Notes: generated from the sequence alone by a model not told the origin. A DNA stretch of 64,000 nucleotides from Bradyrhizobium sp. ORS 278 (GCF_000026145.1 NC_009445.1:7191001-7255000), one strand, 5' to 3'; shown: positions 28,287-37,527, counted from the stretch's first letter. Made by a program: numbers and translations.

Positions 28287-28799
28287 TCAGGAATTCGCCT
28301 GCGGCACGATCTCGACGGTCTGCCTGCCCTGTGCAGTCCATCGATGCATCTTGTAGGTCTTGCCTTTCAGCGCAGTTTCGCCGAGCTCCTTGAGCGCGAG
28401 TTCCTGCTGTCCGAACGGCGCGTGCAAGTCGATCAGCCAGAGCCGATCACCGCTTTTCCAGTCGGTCGGCGCAAGCCGCGGGTTGGGTTCCTGCAATCGC
28501 GCTTCTGCTTCTTCGGAAAGGTAGGCCCACGCTGCGAAGGCGACGATGTGATCGCCGGCGCGGAACAGCCGATACTGATTGAGAAGGATCGGCGGCAGCA
28601 CCATCCACTCGAGGTCCGCGAGGAAGACGTGCCGATAGCGCGGCATGTTCATCATCAGCCACACAACCTGGCCGAGCACCGCATCCGGCGGAGGATTGCG
28701 CGGGATGTTCGGCGACGTTGGTTGAGCCGTGTCTTCGCCAGCGCCTCCATGAGCCCGTGAGTTGCCACCTGCAGCTTCAGTCTTGGCCGTTTCGGTCAT
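28287..28799 (-). CDS. HlyC-like toxin-activating lysine acyltransferase
   Basis: This 170-residue protein has a disordered 38-residue N-terminus, then the HlyC fold: LGQVVWLMMNMP, LPPILLNQYRLF, AFAAWAYLS, and WKSGDRLWLIDLHAPFG. HlyC enzymes use acyl-ACP to acylate internal lysines of RTX toxins before export. Asp124 (LWLID) aligns with the essential Asp92 of HlyC. The position of the essential His23 (SPLHR in HlyC) reads MPRYR, so it is Tyr55; His57 lies two residues on. The gene leads the secretion cluster, and GGGAGATG lies just before ATG 28799. Either the enzyme is impaired or it uses another base. Confidence 0.85.
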   Translation of the reverse strand: MTETAKTEAAGGNSRAHGGAGEDTAQPTSPNIPRNPPPDAVLGQVVWLMMNMPRYRHVFLADLEWMVLPPILLNQYRLFRAGDHIVAFAAWAYLSEEAEARLQEPNPRLAPTDWKSGDRLWLIDLHAPFGQQELALKELGETALKGKTYKMHRWTAQGRQTVEIVPQANS

Positions 28800-29067
28800 C
28801 TGTCACATCTCCCTTTTCGGCGACCTATAATGAGCGCACTCGCCAAGGTAAAGCGGCGACCGACAACGCCTGCCCAACCTTGGCGCGCCTAGGGTCGGAG
28901 CTTTGCTCCCCCGACGACGCAGATTCGCGTATGAGGTGTTATGGAAGAAGTGGGCCAATGGCAGAGCCGATCATCGACGTTGCCTGACGCCGTAGCACCG
29001 GCTTTAGCCACAAAGCCGCTTCTGTCGGCGCCGAATGTCGTCTAGCCGACCAACCTGCCCGCCCTTG
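28800..29067. other. Upstream region of the secretion cluster
   Basis: These 268 bases precede the HlyC-like gene on the minus strand and follow the stop of the lipoprotein gene. The cluster promoter is probably here. No RNA gene or repeat was recognised. Confidence 0.35.
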
Positions 29068-29772
29068 TCACTTGCGTTTGATTTCGACCGAATCATAGAA
29101 GTTCGCCACGCTCAGCTTATTGGCTAGCGAGGTCTTGCTGTAGAAGCGGATTGGATCGCCATCGAGCATCCCGACTTCGTAAGCAGGGATCCACGGCAAT
29201 TTGCTTTCGATTCCAGTCGTAATCGGCTCATCGGTCATCGCAAGCGTTAGCTCGTTCCAGCTGATGTCTGGGCCGAGCACAGTCGTCAGATCGGTCGGAT
29301 CGACTTCGATCACCGACTTCGGATCGTTGATATCGGCGAACGTCACGAGATCCGGCAGGTCGGACGGGGTAATCCGACGCGCACCATGCACCCGCGAAAG
29401 ACGCTTTGCATCATCGAGGAGGTTCGGCAACGCTGGTCCATACAGTTCGGAAAGCAAATTGTCGCCCGGCCCGGCATCGCGAGTCCAGCGCCGCTGCGAT
29501 TTGTCGAGCGGGTGAAGGTCGCATGTCAGAAGCGCAATCAGCGGCCTGCGGCCCGCACCAAGATCAACATAAAGGGCCTCGCCGCGGAGCTTATGCATGG
29601 TACCGCGCTCCGGGAGCCAGACATCCGCGTACATCACCTCGACGACGCTCGAAGCTCGCTTGATCCCTTCCGGCGTGTTGACGGCAAGTGTCAGCTTGTA
29701 GCGATAGCTTTCATAACCCCAGCAACTCGCGGTAGAGAGTGCGATTGCTGCCGCAACGAAGAGGCGCAACAC
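29068..29772 (-). CDS. Predicted lipoprotein of unknown function
   Basis: This 234-residue protein has a short charged start, a hydrophobic stretch and a lipobox-like STASC at residues 13-17, so it is probably a lipid-anchored envelope protein. The rest has mixed alpha/beta character with no motif I recognise (for example SYRYKLTLAVNTPEG and DPKSVIEVDPTDL). It could belong to the decayed prophage to its right or to the host. Nothing in the neighbourhood fixes its role. Confidence 0.6.
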   Translation of the reverse strand: MLRLFVAAAIALSTASCWGYESYRYKLTLAVNTPEGIKRASSVVEVMYADVWLPERGTMHKLRGEALYVDLGAGRRPLIALLTCDLHPLDKSQRRWTRDAGPGDNLLSELYGPALPNLLDDAKRLSRVHGARRITPSDLPDLVTFADINDPKSVIEVDPTDLTTVLGPDISWNELTLAMTDEPITTGIESKLPWIPAYEVGMLDGDPIRFYSKTSLANKLSVANFYDSVEIKRK

Positions 29773-29928
29773 AGACGCCTTTTTTTAACATGCCCGCCCC
29801 GTCTTCAGCTTGAGTGCGCCCTGCGTACTCATAACGAGAAGAGCTTTAACATTAGTATCAGTCTCGCATCGCGTAGTCTGAGAGGAAGCTCCACCAGCGA
29901 AATCCTCTTGGTGCCCAACGCCGACACA

Positions 29929-30210
29929 TTATTTCCTAGCCGGCGCTTCCTCCAACCAGTCGACCCGACGCTCGATCGCGATCAGCCTCTCGTCTTGACG
30001 CGCGGTAACCACGAGTACACTCGCGAGCTGCTGGAGCGTGCTCTCGATCTTGGCGACGCGCTGGTCGACGCCTTCGAGTTCAACACGCATCCCGAAATAC
30101 GCCCCCGCTCCTGCGATGACGAAGCTCACGACGGTCAGGACGTGGCCATAATTGATGGTGGGATCGAAACGCGCTCTGTGTTTGCTCGTCGGAACGTCAT
30201 CATTGATCAT
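29929..30210 (-). CDS. Small membrane protein with coiled coil, phage-lysis-like
   Basis: This 93-residue protein has one transmembrane helix (VLTVVSFVIAGAGAYFGM, about 24-41) followed by a heptad-rich helix (VDQRVAKIESTLQQLASVL). Small proteins of this build are common beside holins in phage lysis modules. It lies 79 bp downstream of the holin-like gene on the same strand, which supports a lysis-module origin, but no catalytic domain is present. Confidence 0.55.
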   Translation of the reverse strand: MINDDVPTSKHRARFDPTINYGHVLTVVSFVIAGAGAYFGMRVELEGVDQRVAKIESTLQQLASVLVVTARQDERLIAIERRVDWLEEAPARK

Positions 30211-30289
30211 CGATTGGCCTCGCGAAATGAAAAGAAGAGGTAGGACGGCTTTCCGGGCCTGGTGCGGCCTGCGGTCCGGCTAGCCCGAT

Positions 30290-30679
30290 TTATCGCTTGA
30301 AGATCCGGGCGACCTTCTCAATCGACCGTCCGCCGACATAGGCCGTAAGGATCATCCCAGCCCAATCGGCGATCATGCCGCTCAAGGGATCGGTGCTGCC
30401 CCATCCCAGCACCTTGTCCCAGACGATCACCTTCCAGAAATAGATGATGAGGGGAAAGGCGAGCAGTGGCCGGATGATGGCGGTGTACCACCGGCCCTGC
30501 TCCGCGATGATGATGCCGGACGCCTGAGCTCGTGTGGCAATCTCGGCCTCGATCTCCTTGGCCGCGAGATCGGCGGCGATGCGATCCCGCGTGTTGGCGG
30601 CGTCCAGCTTGGCCTTGTAGGCATTGATAAGGCCGCTGACGATGGGACCGCCGATCAGGCTGGCCAGCCAGGTCCACAT
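30290..30679 (-). CDS. Holin-like phage membrane protein
   Basis: This 129-residue protein has a hydrophobic start (WLASLIGGPIVSGLI), a charged helix (DRIAADLAAKEIEAEIATRAQ), two hydrophobic segments near 67-82 and 100-115, and a basic tail. This layout matches 3TM-type phage holins, which permeabilise the inner membrane for the lysis enzyme. No lysozyme or other endolysin gene is found upstream, where an IS66-type element now lies. That suggests the rest of the lysis module was lost. A GAGG site precedes ATG 30679. Confidence 0.65.
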   Translation of the reverse strand: MWTWLASLIGGPIVSGLINAYKAKLDAANTRDRIAADLAAKEIEAEIATRAQASGIIIAEQGRWYTAIIRPLLAFPLIIYFWKVIVWDKVLGWGSTDPLSGMIADWAGMILTAYVGGRSIEKVARIFKR

Positions 30680-30752
30680 GAGCTACCTCGCCGACCCTGA
30701 ATTCTCCGCCGCGACCAGCTCGGCGTCGTGCCGCTGATCGGCGACCGGCGCT

Positions 30753-32378
30753 GTGATTCCATCTCCCGCGATGATCACAGCCGATTCGCTCCCCGATGAT
30801 GTCGCGACGCTGAAGGCGCTGGTGCTCGCCGGTCAGGCGGCGCAGCTCGCGGCGGAAGCCAAGGCACGCAATCTTGAAGCCGAGGTCCGCGCCCGCACGC
30901 TCCTGATCGAGCAGATGAAGTTCACGATCGCCAAGCTCAAGCACGAGCAGTATGGGCCGTCGTCGGAGCGGGCGTCGGTGCTGGAGCAACTCGAGCTCGA
31001 ACTCGCCGATCTCGAAGAGGATGCGGCCGAGGCTGAAGCTGCGGCGCAGATGGCCGCCGAGCGGGCCAAGGCCGAGACGATCAATGTCCATCCGTTCGAA
31101 CGCAGGCGCCCAGCACGGCGGCCGCTGCCCGAGCACTTGCCGCGCGAGCGCGTCGTACATCCCGCACCGGCCAATTGTCCGTGCTGCGGCGGTGACAGGT
31201 TGCGCAAGATCGGCGAGGACGTCACCGAGACGCTGGAGCTCGTGCCACGGCAGTGGAAGGTGATCCAGCATGTGCGCGAGAAGTTCTCCTGTCGCGGCTG
31301 CGAGGCGATCAGCCAGCCGCCGGCGCCGTTCCATCCGATCTCGCGCGGACGTGCGGGGCCGCGCCTGCTCGCACACATCCTGTTCGCCAAATACGGGCTG
31401 CATCTGCCGCTCAACCGGCAGAGCACGACCTACGCGCATGAGGGCGTGGCGCTGGACGTCTCGACGCTGGCCGACTGGGTCGGCGCGGCGGCTGCGACGT
31501 TGATGCCGCTGGTCGAGGCGATCAAGGCGCACGTGCTTGCCGGCGAGCGCATCCACGCCGACGACACCACGGTGCCGGTTTTGGCCAAGGGCAAGACGCG
31601 CACGGGGCGCGTCTGGACCTATGTGCGCGACGACCGTCCCTTTGCCGGGCACGCGCCGCCGGCTGCCATGTTCTACTACTCGCCCGACCGCGCCGGCGTG
31701 CATCCCGAGACGCATCTTGCCGGCTACGCCGGGCCGATGCAGGCGGACGCCTATGCTGGCTTCAACCGCCTCTACGAGGCCGCGCGCAAGCCGGGCCCGG
31801 TCATCGAGGTCGGCTGCTGGGCGCATGCGCGGCGCAAGTTCTTCGAAATCGCGCGGCTGAAGAAGGCACCGATCGCGATCGAAACGATCGCGAAGATCGA
31901 CGCGCTGTTTGCGATCGAACGCGAGATCAACGGTCTACCAGCCCACGAACGCAAAGCCGTGCGCAACGAGCGCAGCCGTCCTCTGGTCGACGAACTCCAT
32001 GACTTCCTGCGCGAGCGCCGTATCAAGCTGTCCGGCAAGAGCGAGACCGCCAAGGCAATCGACTACAGCCTCAAGCGCTGGCAGGTGTTCACCCGCTTCA
32101 TCGACGACGGTCGTCTGTGCATGACCAACAATGCGGCCGAGCGCGAGCTGCGCGCCGTGGCCCTCGGCCGAAAGAACTGGACCTTCGCCGGCTCCGACGA
32201 AGGCGGTCGCCGCGCTGCCGCCATCTACACGCTGATCCAGACCGCCAAGCTCAATGACGTCGATCCGCAGGCCTGGCTCGCTGACGTCCTCGCCCGGCTG
32301 CCCGATCATCCGGCCAGCAAGGTCGCCGATCTGCTGCCCTGGAGTTGGCTGGCCGCCCAGGCATCGGCCGCCGCCTGA
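30753..32378 (+). mobile_element. tnpC: IS66-family transposase (TnpC), orphan copy
   Basis: This is a 541-residue IS66-type transposase. It has an N-terminal leucine-zipper-like helix (about 20-105), a zinc-binding CPCCGG...CRGC region at about 145-190, and a DDE catalytic core (HADDTTVPVL, then QADAYAGFNRLY and, near the end, NNAAERELRAVALGRKNW). The accessory genes tnpA and tnpB that normally precede tnpC are absent; holin-like DNA lies directly upstream instead. A possible right terminal repeat (CACCGGATGCGTAC, 32427-32440 approximately) is seen, with no matching left end. The element is probably 5'-truncated and not mobile on its own. Confidence 0.88.
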
Positions 32379-32599
32379 TCGAACCGTTCAGACCGTCCTG
32401 ACCGGTTGCTCAGCCTGTGGTCTTCACCGGATGCGTACAAGTAAGCAGGGTGCGAAAGCGCTTTCCGCTCTGTTATCGTGCCGTGGTGACCAGTCCATCC
32501 AGCCGTTGCGACATGGCGGGCCACGCGGCGACCGAAGGCTGGATGGCTCATCCCAACTCGCTTATGATGTTTGAAATAATTCGGAATCGTTGAAGCAGC
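32379..32599. other. IS66 right flank, nothing recognised
   Basis: After the tnpC stop there are about 60 bases of probable IS tail ending near 32440, then 160 bases of unassigned DNA before the next small gene. Confidence 0.35.
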
Positions 32600-33004
32600 A
32601 TGATCAAGCAGAAACCTTTCTTCAGCTATCGCGGAGTCTCGATCTACGAAACTTTCAAAGATCGACAAAAGCTGAGATACTGGTATTCACTCAAACCGGG
32701 CCAATACGAAGATAGCGTAGAGTGCTTTGACATCAGATATTTGCCCAACGCCTATCGATCTGGACTAATGATTGATTACTTGAAAAGATATAGATCCGGC
32801 GCCTTCGACACTTCCTCGCAAGAGGGTGTCGCCCGCTTCTTCAAGGTTCTTGAAGAAGAAGAAAACGCGCATAAAGATGCCCTACAAAGGGCCATCGATG
32901 ATGGATATGACTTCGCAGCGGCGATGCGCGGAAACTACACGCAAGTTGTTCGAAGACTTTTCCGTCGAGCAAAACGTCGTTTTGCAAAGCAGAGATCGAG
33001 CTGA
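32600..33004 (+). CDS. Hypothetical protein
   Basis: This 134-residue protein is rich in Tyr, Arg and Lys, with no signal peptide or membrane segment. The N-terminal half looks beta-rich (FFSYRGVSIYETF, YWYSLKPGQ) and the C-terminal half helical with a very basic end (RRLFRRAKRRFAKQR). Base composition is less GC-rich than the flanks, which suggests acquired DNA. It follows the IS66 copy by 221 bp, with only a weak ribosome-binding site. Family not recognised. Confidence 0.45.
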   Translation: MIKQKPFFSYRGVSIYETFKDRQKLRYWYSLKPGQYEDSVECFDIRYLPNAYRSGLMIDYLKRYRSGAFDTSSQEGVARFFKVLEEEENAHKDALQRAIDDGYDFAAAMRGNYTQVVRRLFRRAKRRFAKQRSS

Positions 33005-33129
33005 TTAACGCTTTCACTCTAATTGGCAAAATGCCTCTGCGTCACGACCCCAATGTAGTTAAGTCGACCAGTTCAGTTCTGCTGGATGCTCCAACTGCTT
33101 GGTAAGCCGCGATGGAACGGGAGCGACAC

Positions 33130-34014
33130 TTAAGTCACCCGAAACTCCAGCTCATTCACCCCGGTGAAGTGCCGGAATCCCGCCTTCAGGCGAAAGCTGT
33201 CGCCGGCAACGAGCCCCAGTGCGCCGACACGGAATTGCGCCCGGCCCTGCTGCGTCGTGACGCGCTGTTTGGGCAGATAGCCCCCGGTCGTTTCAAGATG
33301 AAGTTCGGCATCAGCATCATTGATCGGACTGCCTGAGCTGTCTACCAATTGAGCCGTGACAGTCGCATAAGCGTCGGGCTTGAGATCAAGACTGTCGGTC
33401 GTGAGGGAAATACTGGAGAATGCCTGGCGTGCATCGCTCATATTGTCCTGCTGGGTAACCTCGGCGCCAGGATCGAGATTGCCGACGAGGCCAAAGTCCG
33501 GATGTAAAGCGAAACTGAAGCTGCTCGTCAGGAAGTCGCAGCTGGCGAAGGGCACATGGATCTGCAGCGGACAGTTTCTTCCGATCGTGGCGAGGTGCCG
33601 GGGCGTGCGCGCCTTGGTGTCCTTCGTTACCGCGCAGCGGTTGAACGGCGCCTGCGGCCACCCGACTAAGTCAATCGGGAAGATCCAGTTGGCATGATCA
33701 TCCCATTCTCTTTTGCCGAGGTCGCTGTCGAGATCGAGGCAGACGCCGCCGATCTCCGCGAACAGGCGACCTGCTAATCGGTCCGCCAATTGCGAGCCCT
33801 GGATCATCCGTGAGCCGAACAGGAGCGAGGGACGGGTGTCAGCATGCTCTGTGAGAAGGCGCTCGACCTCAGTTGGGGATAGCACGTCCGGATCGGCTCT
33901 AATAGTTTTTACTTCACGAAGCGTGAGCAGAGTGAGCTTACGAGGGTCGCGCCGCACGAGAACCAGCACCGGCGCTTTCAGGAAACAGGAGTTGCGGTTA
34001 GAAGGTAAGATCAT
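33130..34014 (-). CDS. Phage-associated protein with C-terminal Ig-like domain
   Basis: This 294-residue protein is not recognised as a whole. About the last 95 residues (from ISLTTDSLDLKPDAYATVTA to the end) read like a bacterial Ig-like (Big-1 type) beta-sandwich, as found in phage tail and surface proteins. The N-terminal 190 residues are mixed alpha/beta and include a proline-containing segment near FPIDLVGWPQAPF. It lies 6 bp downstream of the tail-fibre-like gene on the same strand, so it is probably part of the phage tail cluster. Confidence 0.55.
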   Translation of the reverse strand: MILPSNRNSCFLKAPVLVLVRRDPRKLTLLTLREVKTIRADPDVLSPTEVERLLTEHADTRPSLLFGSRMIQGSQLADRLAGRLFAEIGGVCLDLDSDLGKREWDDHANWIFPIDLVGWPQAPFNRCAVTKDTKARTPRHLATIGRNCPLQIHVPFASCDFLTSSFSFALHPDFGLVGNLDPGAEVTQQDNMSDARQAFSSISLTTDSLDLKPDAYATVTAQLVDSSGSPINDADAELHLETTGGYLPKQRVTTQQGRAQFRVGALGLVAGDSFRLKAGFRHFTGVNELEFRVT

Positions 34015-34020
34015 CAGATT

Positions 34021-35013
34021 TCAGGAGCCGGAAAAGCAGTTGCAGTCGCACGCGTAGGCGCAATTACAGTCACAATTGCAATTACAATTGCTGTAGCAAT
34101 TGAGTGCGCCGCAATTGCAGTTGGCGTAGCTGCGATGATACTCGCCGCCGCCGATCGCGTCGGCTGTTAGAGTATAGCCGGAATATACGAACCCTACCGA
34201 AACTGCCTGGTAAGCCACGGTCGCCCCGCCGGCAAAATCGAACCGATTAGGATTGGCCGGTGATAGGCCTAGCCCCCAGGTCCACCAGTTGCCGTTGGGC
34301 GGTGTCCATTGAGCATTTCCAAGACAATTGCCGGTCGGGAGATAGCCAGCGCAGTTGTTCGCGTGATCGTCGGTGTAGCGGTTGGAGCGACTGAGAGTGC
34401 CGATGTCGGCGCCATCAGCAGTCTTGAACCCGGTCACGCGCGAATTGCCGCCGGGAGCGCTCGACTTGAACGTGAATGCGCCGCCAGCGACCGCCTGACC
34501 AACCTTGAGCGGCGTCATCAGCTTGTTGTCGGCCGTTCCCGCCGCTGCGTCCGTCTGGGAGGCGACCGCCGCCGGATCGATATTGGCAAAGCCGATCGCG
34601 AGCGTGTTCAGGCCAAGATTGGCTTGGGCTTGGGCTTTCTGTGCCGCGCTGAGCGACTGGGCAGCATCGACGCGGAGCCGATTGGCAAGGGCAGCCGTGA
34701 CGCTGCCGGCGAAGTTCGCGTCATCGCCGATGGCGTCAGCGAGCTCCTTCAGCGTGTCCAGAGTTCCTGGCGCGGCCGCCACGAGCGTGTCGATCGCCGC
34801 CTTGACGAAGGCTGTCGTAGCAACTCGAGTTGAGGCGTCACCGGCAGCCGGCGTGGTCGAGACCAGGGCGATCAGATTGAGCGACCGGACCGCTCCTGAG
34901 GCGTCGCACCAGAACAGGTTGCCATCGGCCTCGTTGATGGCGATCTGGCCTGACGCGAGCGAGGCCGGTGTGTGACCGGCGACGGTCGAGCGCATGATCT
35001 TGACGATGGGCAT
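34021..35013 (-). CDS. Phage tail-fibre-like protein with Cys/Asn-rich C-terminus
   Basis: This is a 330-residue protein. Residues about 1-45 read like the start of a tail/receptor protein (GQIAINEADGNLFW), then STRVATTAFVKAAI and LKELADAIGDDANF, which are hallmarks of phage tail fibres. The last 45 residues are extraordinary: NC and DC dipeptides alternate (NCNCDCNCAYACDCNC), giving thirteen or so cysteines. They may form a disulphide- or metal-stabilised tip. GGAGG lies about 12 bases upstream of ATG 35013, a long spacing. The gene is intact, although neighbours in the tail cluster are broken. Confidence 0.7.
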   Translation of the reverse strand: MPIVKIMRSTVAGHTPASLASGQIAINEADGNLFWCDASGAVRSLNLIALVSTTPAAGDASTRVATTAFVKAAIDTLVAAAPGTLDTLKELADAIGDDANFAGSVTAALANRLRVDAAQSLSAAQKAQAQANLGLNTLAIGFANIDPAAVASQTDAAAGTADNKLMTPLKVGQAVAGGAFTFKSSAPGGNSRVTGFKTADGADIGTLSRSNRYTDDHANNCAGYLPTGNCLGNAQWTPPNGNWWTWGLGLSPANPNRFDFAGGATVAYQAVSVGFVYSGYTLTADAIGGGEYHRSYANCNCGALNCYSNCNCNCDCNCAYACDCNCFSGS

Positions 35014-35015
35014 GG

Positions 35016-35192
35016 CTAAAAAATTCCTCCGTCGGCGCCACCGGGGGCGAGCGCTGCAAGGTGGCAGCCGACCATCCGCCAGTTGCCAGCAGCATCGCTT
35101 TCGACGAGCCAAATGTCGCCGGCGGACGTCGTGAGGTCTGCGCTTCCGAGCAGCGCAAGACTGACTGGGTTGTGCGCGACGATCACGCTCGT
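35016..35192 (-). pseudogene. Remnant of a phage tail protein C-terminus
   Basis: This frame follows directly, in phase, after the stop of the DUF4815 remnant. It reads VIVAHNPVSLALLGSADLT, then TSAGDIWLVESDAAGNWRM, which matches the typical end of phage tail-fibre/spike proteins (HN-x-SL-x-L ... AGD ... NWR). It has no ATG; a GTG near 35184 is possible. The N-terminal part is missing, so this is probably what remains after a deletion. Confidence 0.5.
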
Positions 35193-36775
35193 TTACCAGC
35201 GCAGGCGAATGCGCCGATTGCGGAAGCCGCCATCCAGCGTGATCGGGGCGAATTCGATCGTGACCTGTGATGCCCTGAACTGGGCGCACCAGACCTCGAC
35301 CATCAATTCCTTGGTGAAGTCTCCGAGGTAATAGGCCCATCCATCGAGTAGAAGAAGGTGCCGTCGAGGTAGGAGCCACCCGAAGCCATACCGACCCGGT
35401 GATTGGCGGCCGAGGTGAGCACCACCGCATAGCGCCCGCCCTTTGACAGGAAGGTTGGCGGGATGTCGATCCGGTTCCAGCCGGTGACGATGTTGGCGGC
35501 GGGATAGACCTGGTGCAGGATCGCTTTGCCGACATCGGGGACACCGGTCGTCACCTCCACCAGCGAGACATAGATGTTCTCGTCCGCCGCCTTGCTGGTG
35601 ACGTAGAAGCCAAGCCGGGTTGCCCACATGTCGTTGGCGACCAGAAAGGACTGGGCGATCTGGGCGCCGTTGATGTTGTGCTCGACGGTCTCGAGCTCCC
35701 AATAGGGAACGGTCCAGGAGTCCTTCCAATAATAATCGGTGCGGTACCAGTGGCCGTCAAAGGTCGTTGTCGCATTGTACTGCTCGCTCGTGAAATCATC
35801 GAGCCACCAGGCATTCGTGGTGGCATCACCGCCTGACCACAGGACCGCACCGTTGACGCAGCGCATATAGGTGCCGCCGTAGCGGATGCGCTCCTTGTGC
35901 AGCTTCTTCTCGATAAGCTGATAGGTCTGGTAGCCATACTGGGCCATGCCGAGATCGGTGGAATAAGCTCCGGTGCTGATCTTGAGCCGGTGGTCATATT
36001 TGGGCAGCAGGAAGCCGCCCTGCAGCGCGGCGTTGGGATCGAGCTGGGAAAACAGCGTCACCTCGAACTCGTTGGCGGCTGCGTCGGGGAATCGAACCCC
36101 CTCCTCCACCTTGGCGTCGAACCCGAGGTGCAGGCTGTCGGTGAGATCGCTGACGGCGGGGTCGGCCCAGATAAAGTAGGAGGCGCCGTAGTCCGAGTAC
36201 GTCGCGGGCAGGTGGACCTTTTCCTTGACCTCCGCCAGGTCCTGCATGATGTGGATGATGTCGATCTTGTCGCCGTGATCGTTGATCTTGTTGGCGAGTG
36301 CGGCGAGGTCGGAAGCAAGAGAAGCGACACGGGGCTCAATCAGCCGCCTGAAGGCCTCCAGAACGATGGTGCGAAGATCGAGGTCCTCGGTCGAGGTGAC
36401 CTGGTTCTCGGTCATCATGGTCACCGCCACCACCTGGGTCGGGTCGAGCAGAATGCGGGCGATCTCGACGCTGGAGACGGGGATCGCCGGCGGCTGCGGG
36501 TCGGCACTTTCGGCGCCCGAGACGATGGTCAGGATCGCGTCGCGCGACCTCGTCGTGGACACCGCGTCCGGCTCGGTCCGCCCGGTCGCGACATCGACCA
36601 GGAAGTCGCGCTCCTCGACATCGGTCTCGTTCTCGACACCATAGGCGGTGAGCGAGATGATGCGCTTGGCGGCGGCCGGCAAATAGGTCAGCACCGACTG
36701 CACGAGCGTGGTGGCGCGGTTATAGGCCCAGTCACCGGCGGCTGCGTTCAAGTACGTCGGTGTTGCCGGGGGCAC
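35193..36775 (-). pseudogene. DUF4815-like phage tail protein, frameshifted
   Basis: The frame from ATG 36775 encodes 490 residues resembling the DUF4815 tail proteins of Rhizobiales prophages (YLPAAAKRII, then VASLASDLAALANKINDHGD coiled region and YSDYGASYFIW). After FFYSMDG (near 35340) the frame goes wrong and stops at 35303. The neighbouring frame continues with AYYLGDFTKELMVEVW and ITLDGGF to a stop at 35193, which is what the family C-terminus should look like. One base appears to be missing around 35338-35342. The product is probably inactive unless the shift is a sequencing error. Confidence 0.65.
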
Positions 36776-36781
36776 CTTGAT

Positions 36782-37171
36782 TCAACCGGGCGCATCGAAC
36801 ACGACGTGCCCGAGTTCATGGGCGACGGTCGAGCGCAGCAGCGGCTCCATGCCGCCGAGCACCGGACCGTTCACCGAAACCATGATGCAATCGGGAGACG
36901 CCTTGTCGTATTCGGTGACGCCCATCACCGGCTGGCCGGCCCGATTGAGCACCGCGTGCTCCAGATCCCAGGCCACGTCAAACGTGACGTCGTTGATCTC
37001 GAAGAGGCCGGCGCGTTCGGCCACGCCCTCGATCTCCAGCTTCCGCGCGGCGCGGTCAGCGAGGAGTTGGCGGCGAACGACGCGCGCCACCGACCAGATC
37101 TCGACGGCTGAGAGGTTGGCTGGCACAGCGCTGATCCCTGAATGGCGGTAGGCGACTTGAATAGCCGGCAT
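36782..37171 (-). pseudogene. Truncated ImmA/IrrE-type metallopeptidase-like gene
   Basis: The 129-residue frame from ATG 37171 contains AHELGHVVF, the HExxH zinc motif of ImmA/IrrE-like or related phage peptidases. It stops eight residues later (DAPG), so the third zinc ligand and the rest of the domain are missing. The next gene (DUF4815-like) begins 6 bp beyond, which suggests a deletion joined the two. GGAGCG precedes ATG 37171; an upstream in-frame extension to 37243 is less likely. Probably inactive. Confidence 0.5.
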
Positions 37172-37323
37172 GGACGCTCCCGTTCTTGTGTTCCTGTTTT
37201 GTTCCATATCGGATTTTCGGAGTCGAGCGAAAAATTGCGCCATCGCGCATTTCGTTTTCGCTCCGTTTCGCTGAACTTCGACCTCCCGGGAGAATTGTGG
37301 AGATCCGGCGCTACTAAGGCGTC

Positions 37324-37527
37324 ATGGGCAACCCGCTATATGTTTACGAACTGAGCCCCGCTGAGCGGCTCACCGAGGTCGCCGACATTCTGGCCGCCGG
37401 CCTGACACGGCTCCAGGCCCGGAAGTCCAGTTCTTTATCTCACAACTCTGGAGAGAGTTCATTCGACTATCCCGAGCACCAGAGCAGTCATGCGGACCGT
37501 CTCACGTCGCATGGAGGCTCGCATTGA
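37324..37527 (+). CDS. Small phage/transposon-associated protein
   Basis: This 67-residue protein has a helical start (LSPAERLTEVADILAAGLTRLQAR) and a polar, Ser/His-rich tail. Small proteins of this type commonly precede DUF2924 genes in Rhizobiales prophages, as here. Its stop overlaps the TTG start of the DUF2924 gene, which indicates coupled translation. Function unknown. Confidence 0.6.
   Translation: MGNPLYVYELSPAERLTEVADILAAGLTRLQARKSSSLSHNSGESSFDYPEHQSSHADRLTSHGGSH

Noticed and set aside
30318..31826. 502-codon minus-strand frame across the IS66 transposase and holin gene
   Set aside because: It is antisense to two recognisable genes and has no motif of its own.
37440..37460. CTGGAGAGAGTT as a further attachment copy
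   Set aside because: It lies inside a small coding frame and lacks the CGG core, so it does not match the 15-bp repeat.
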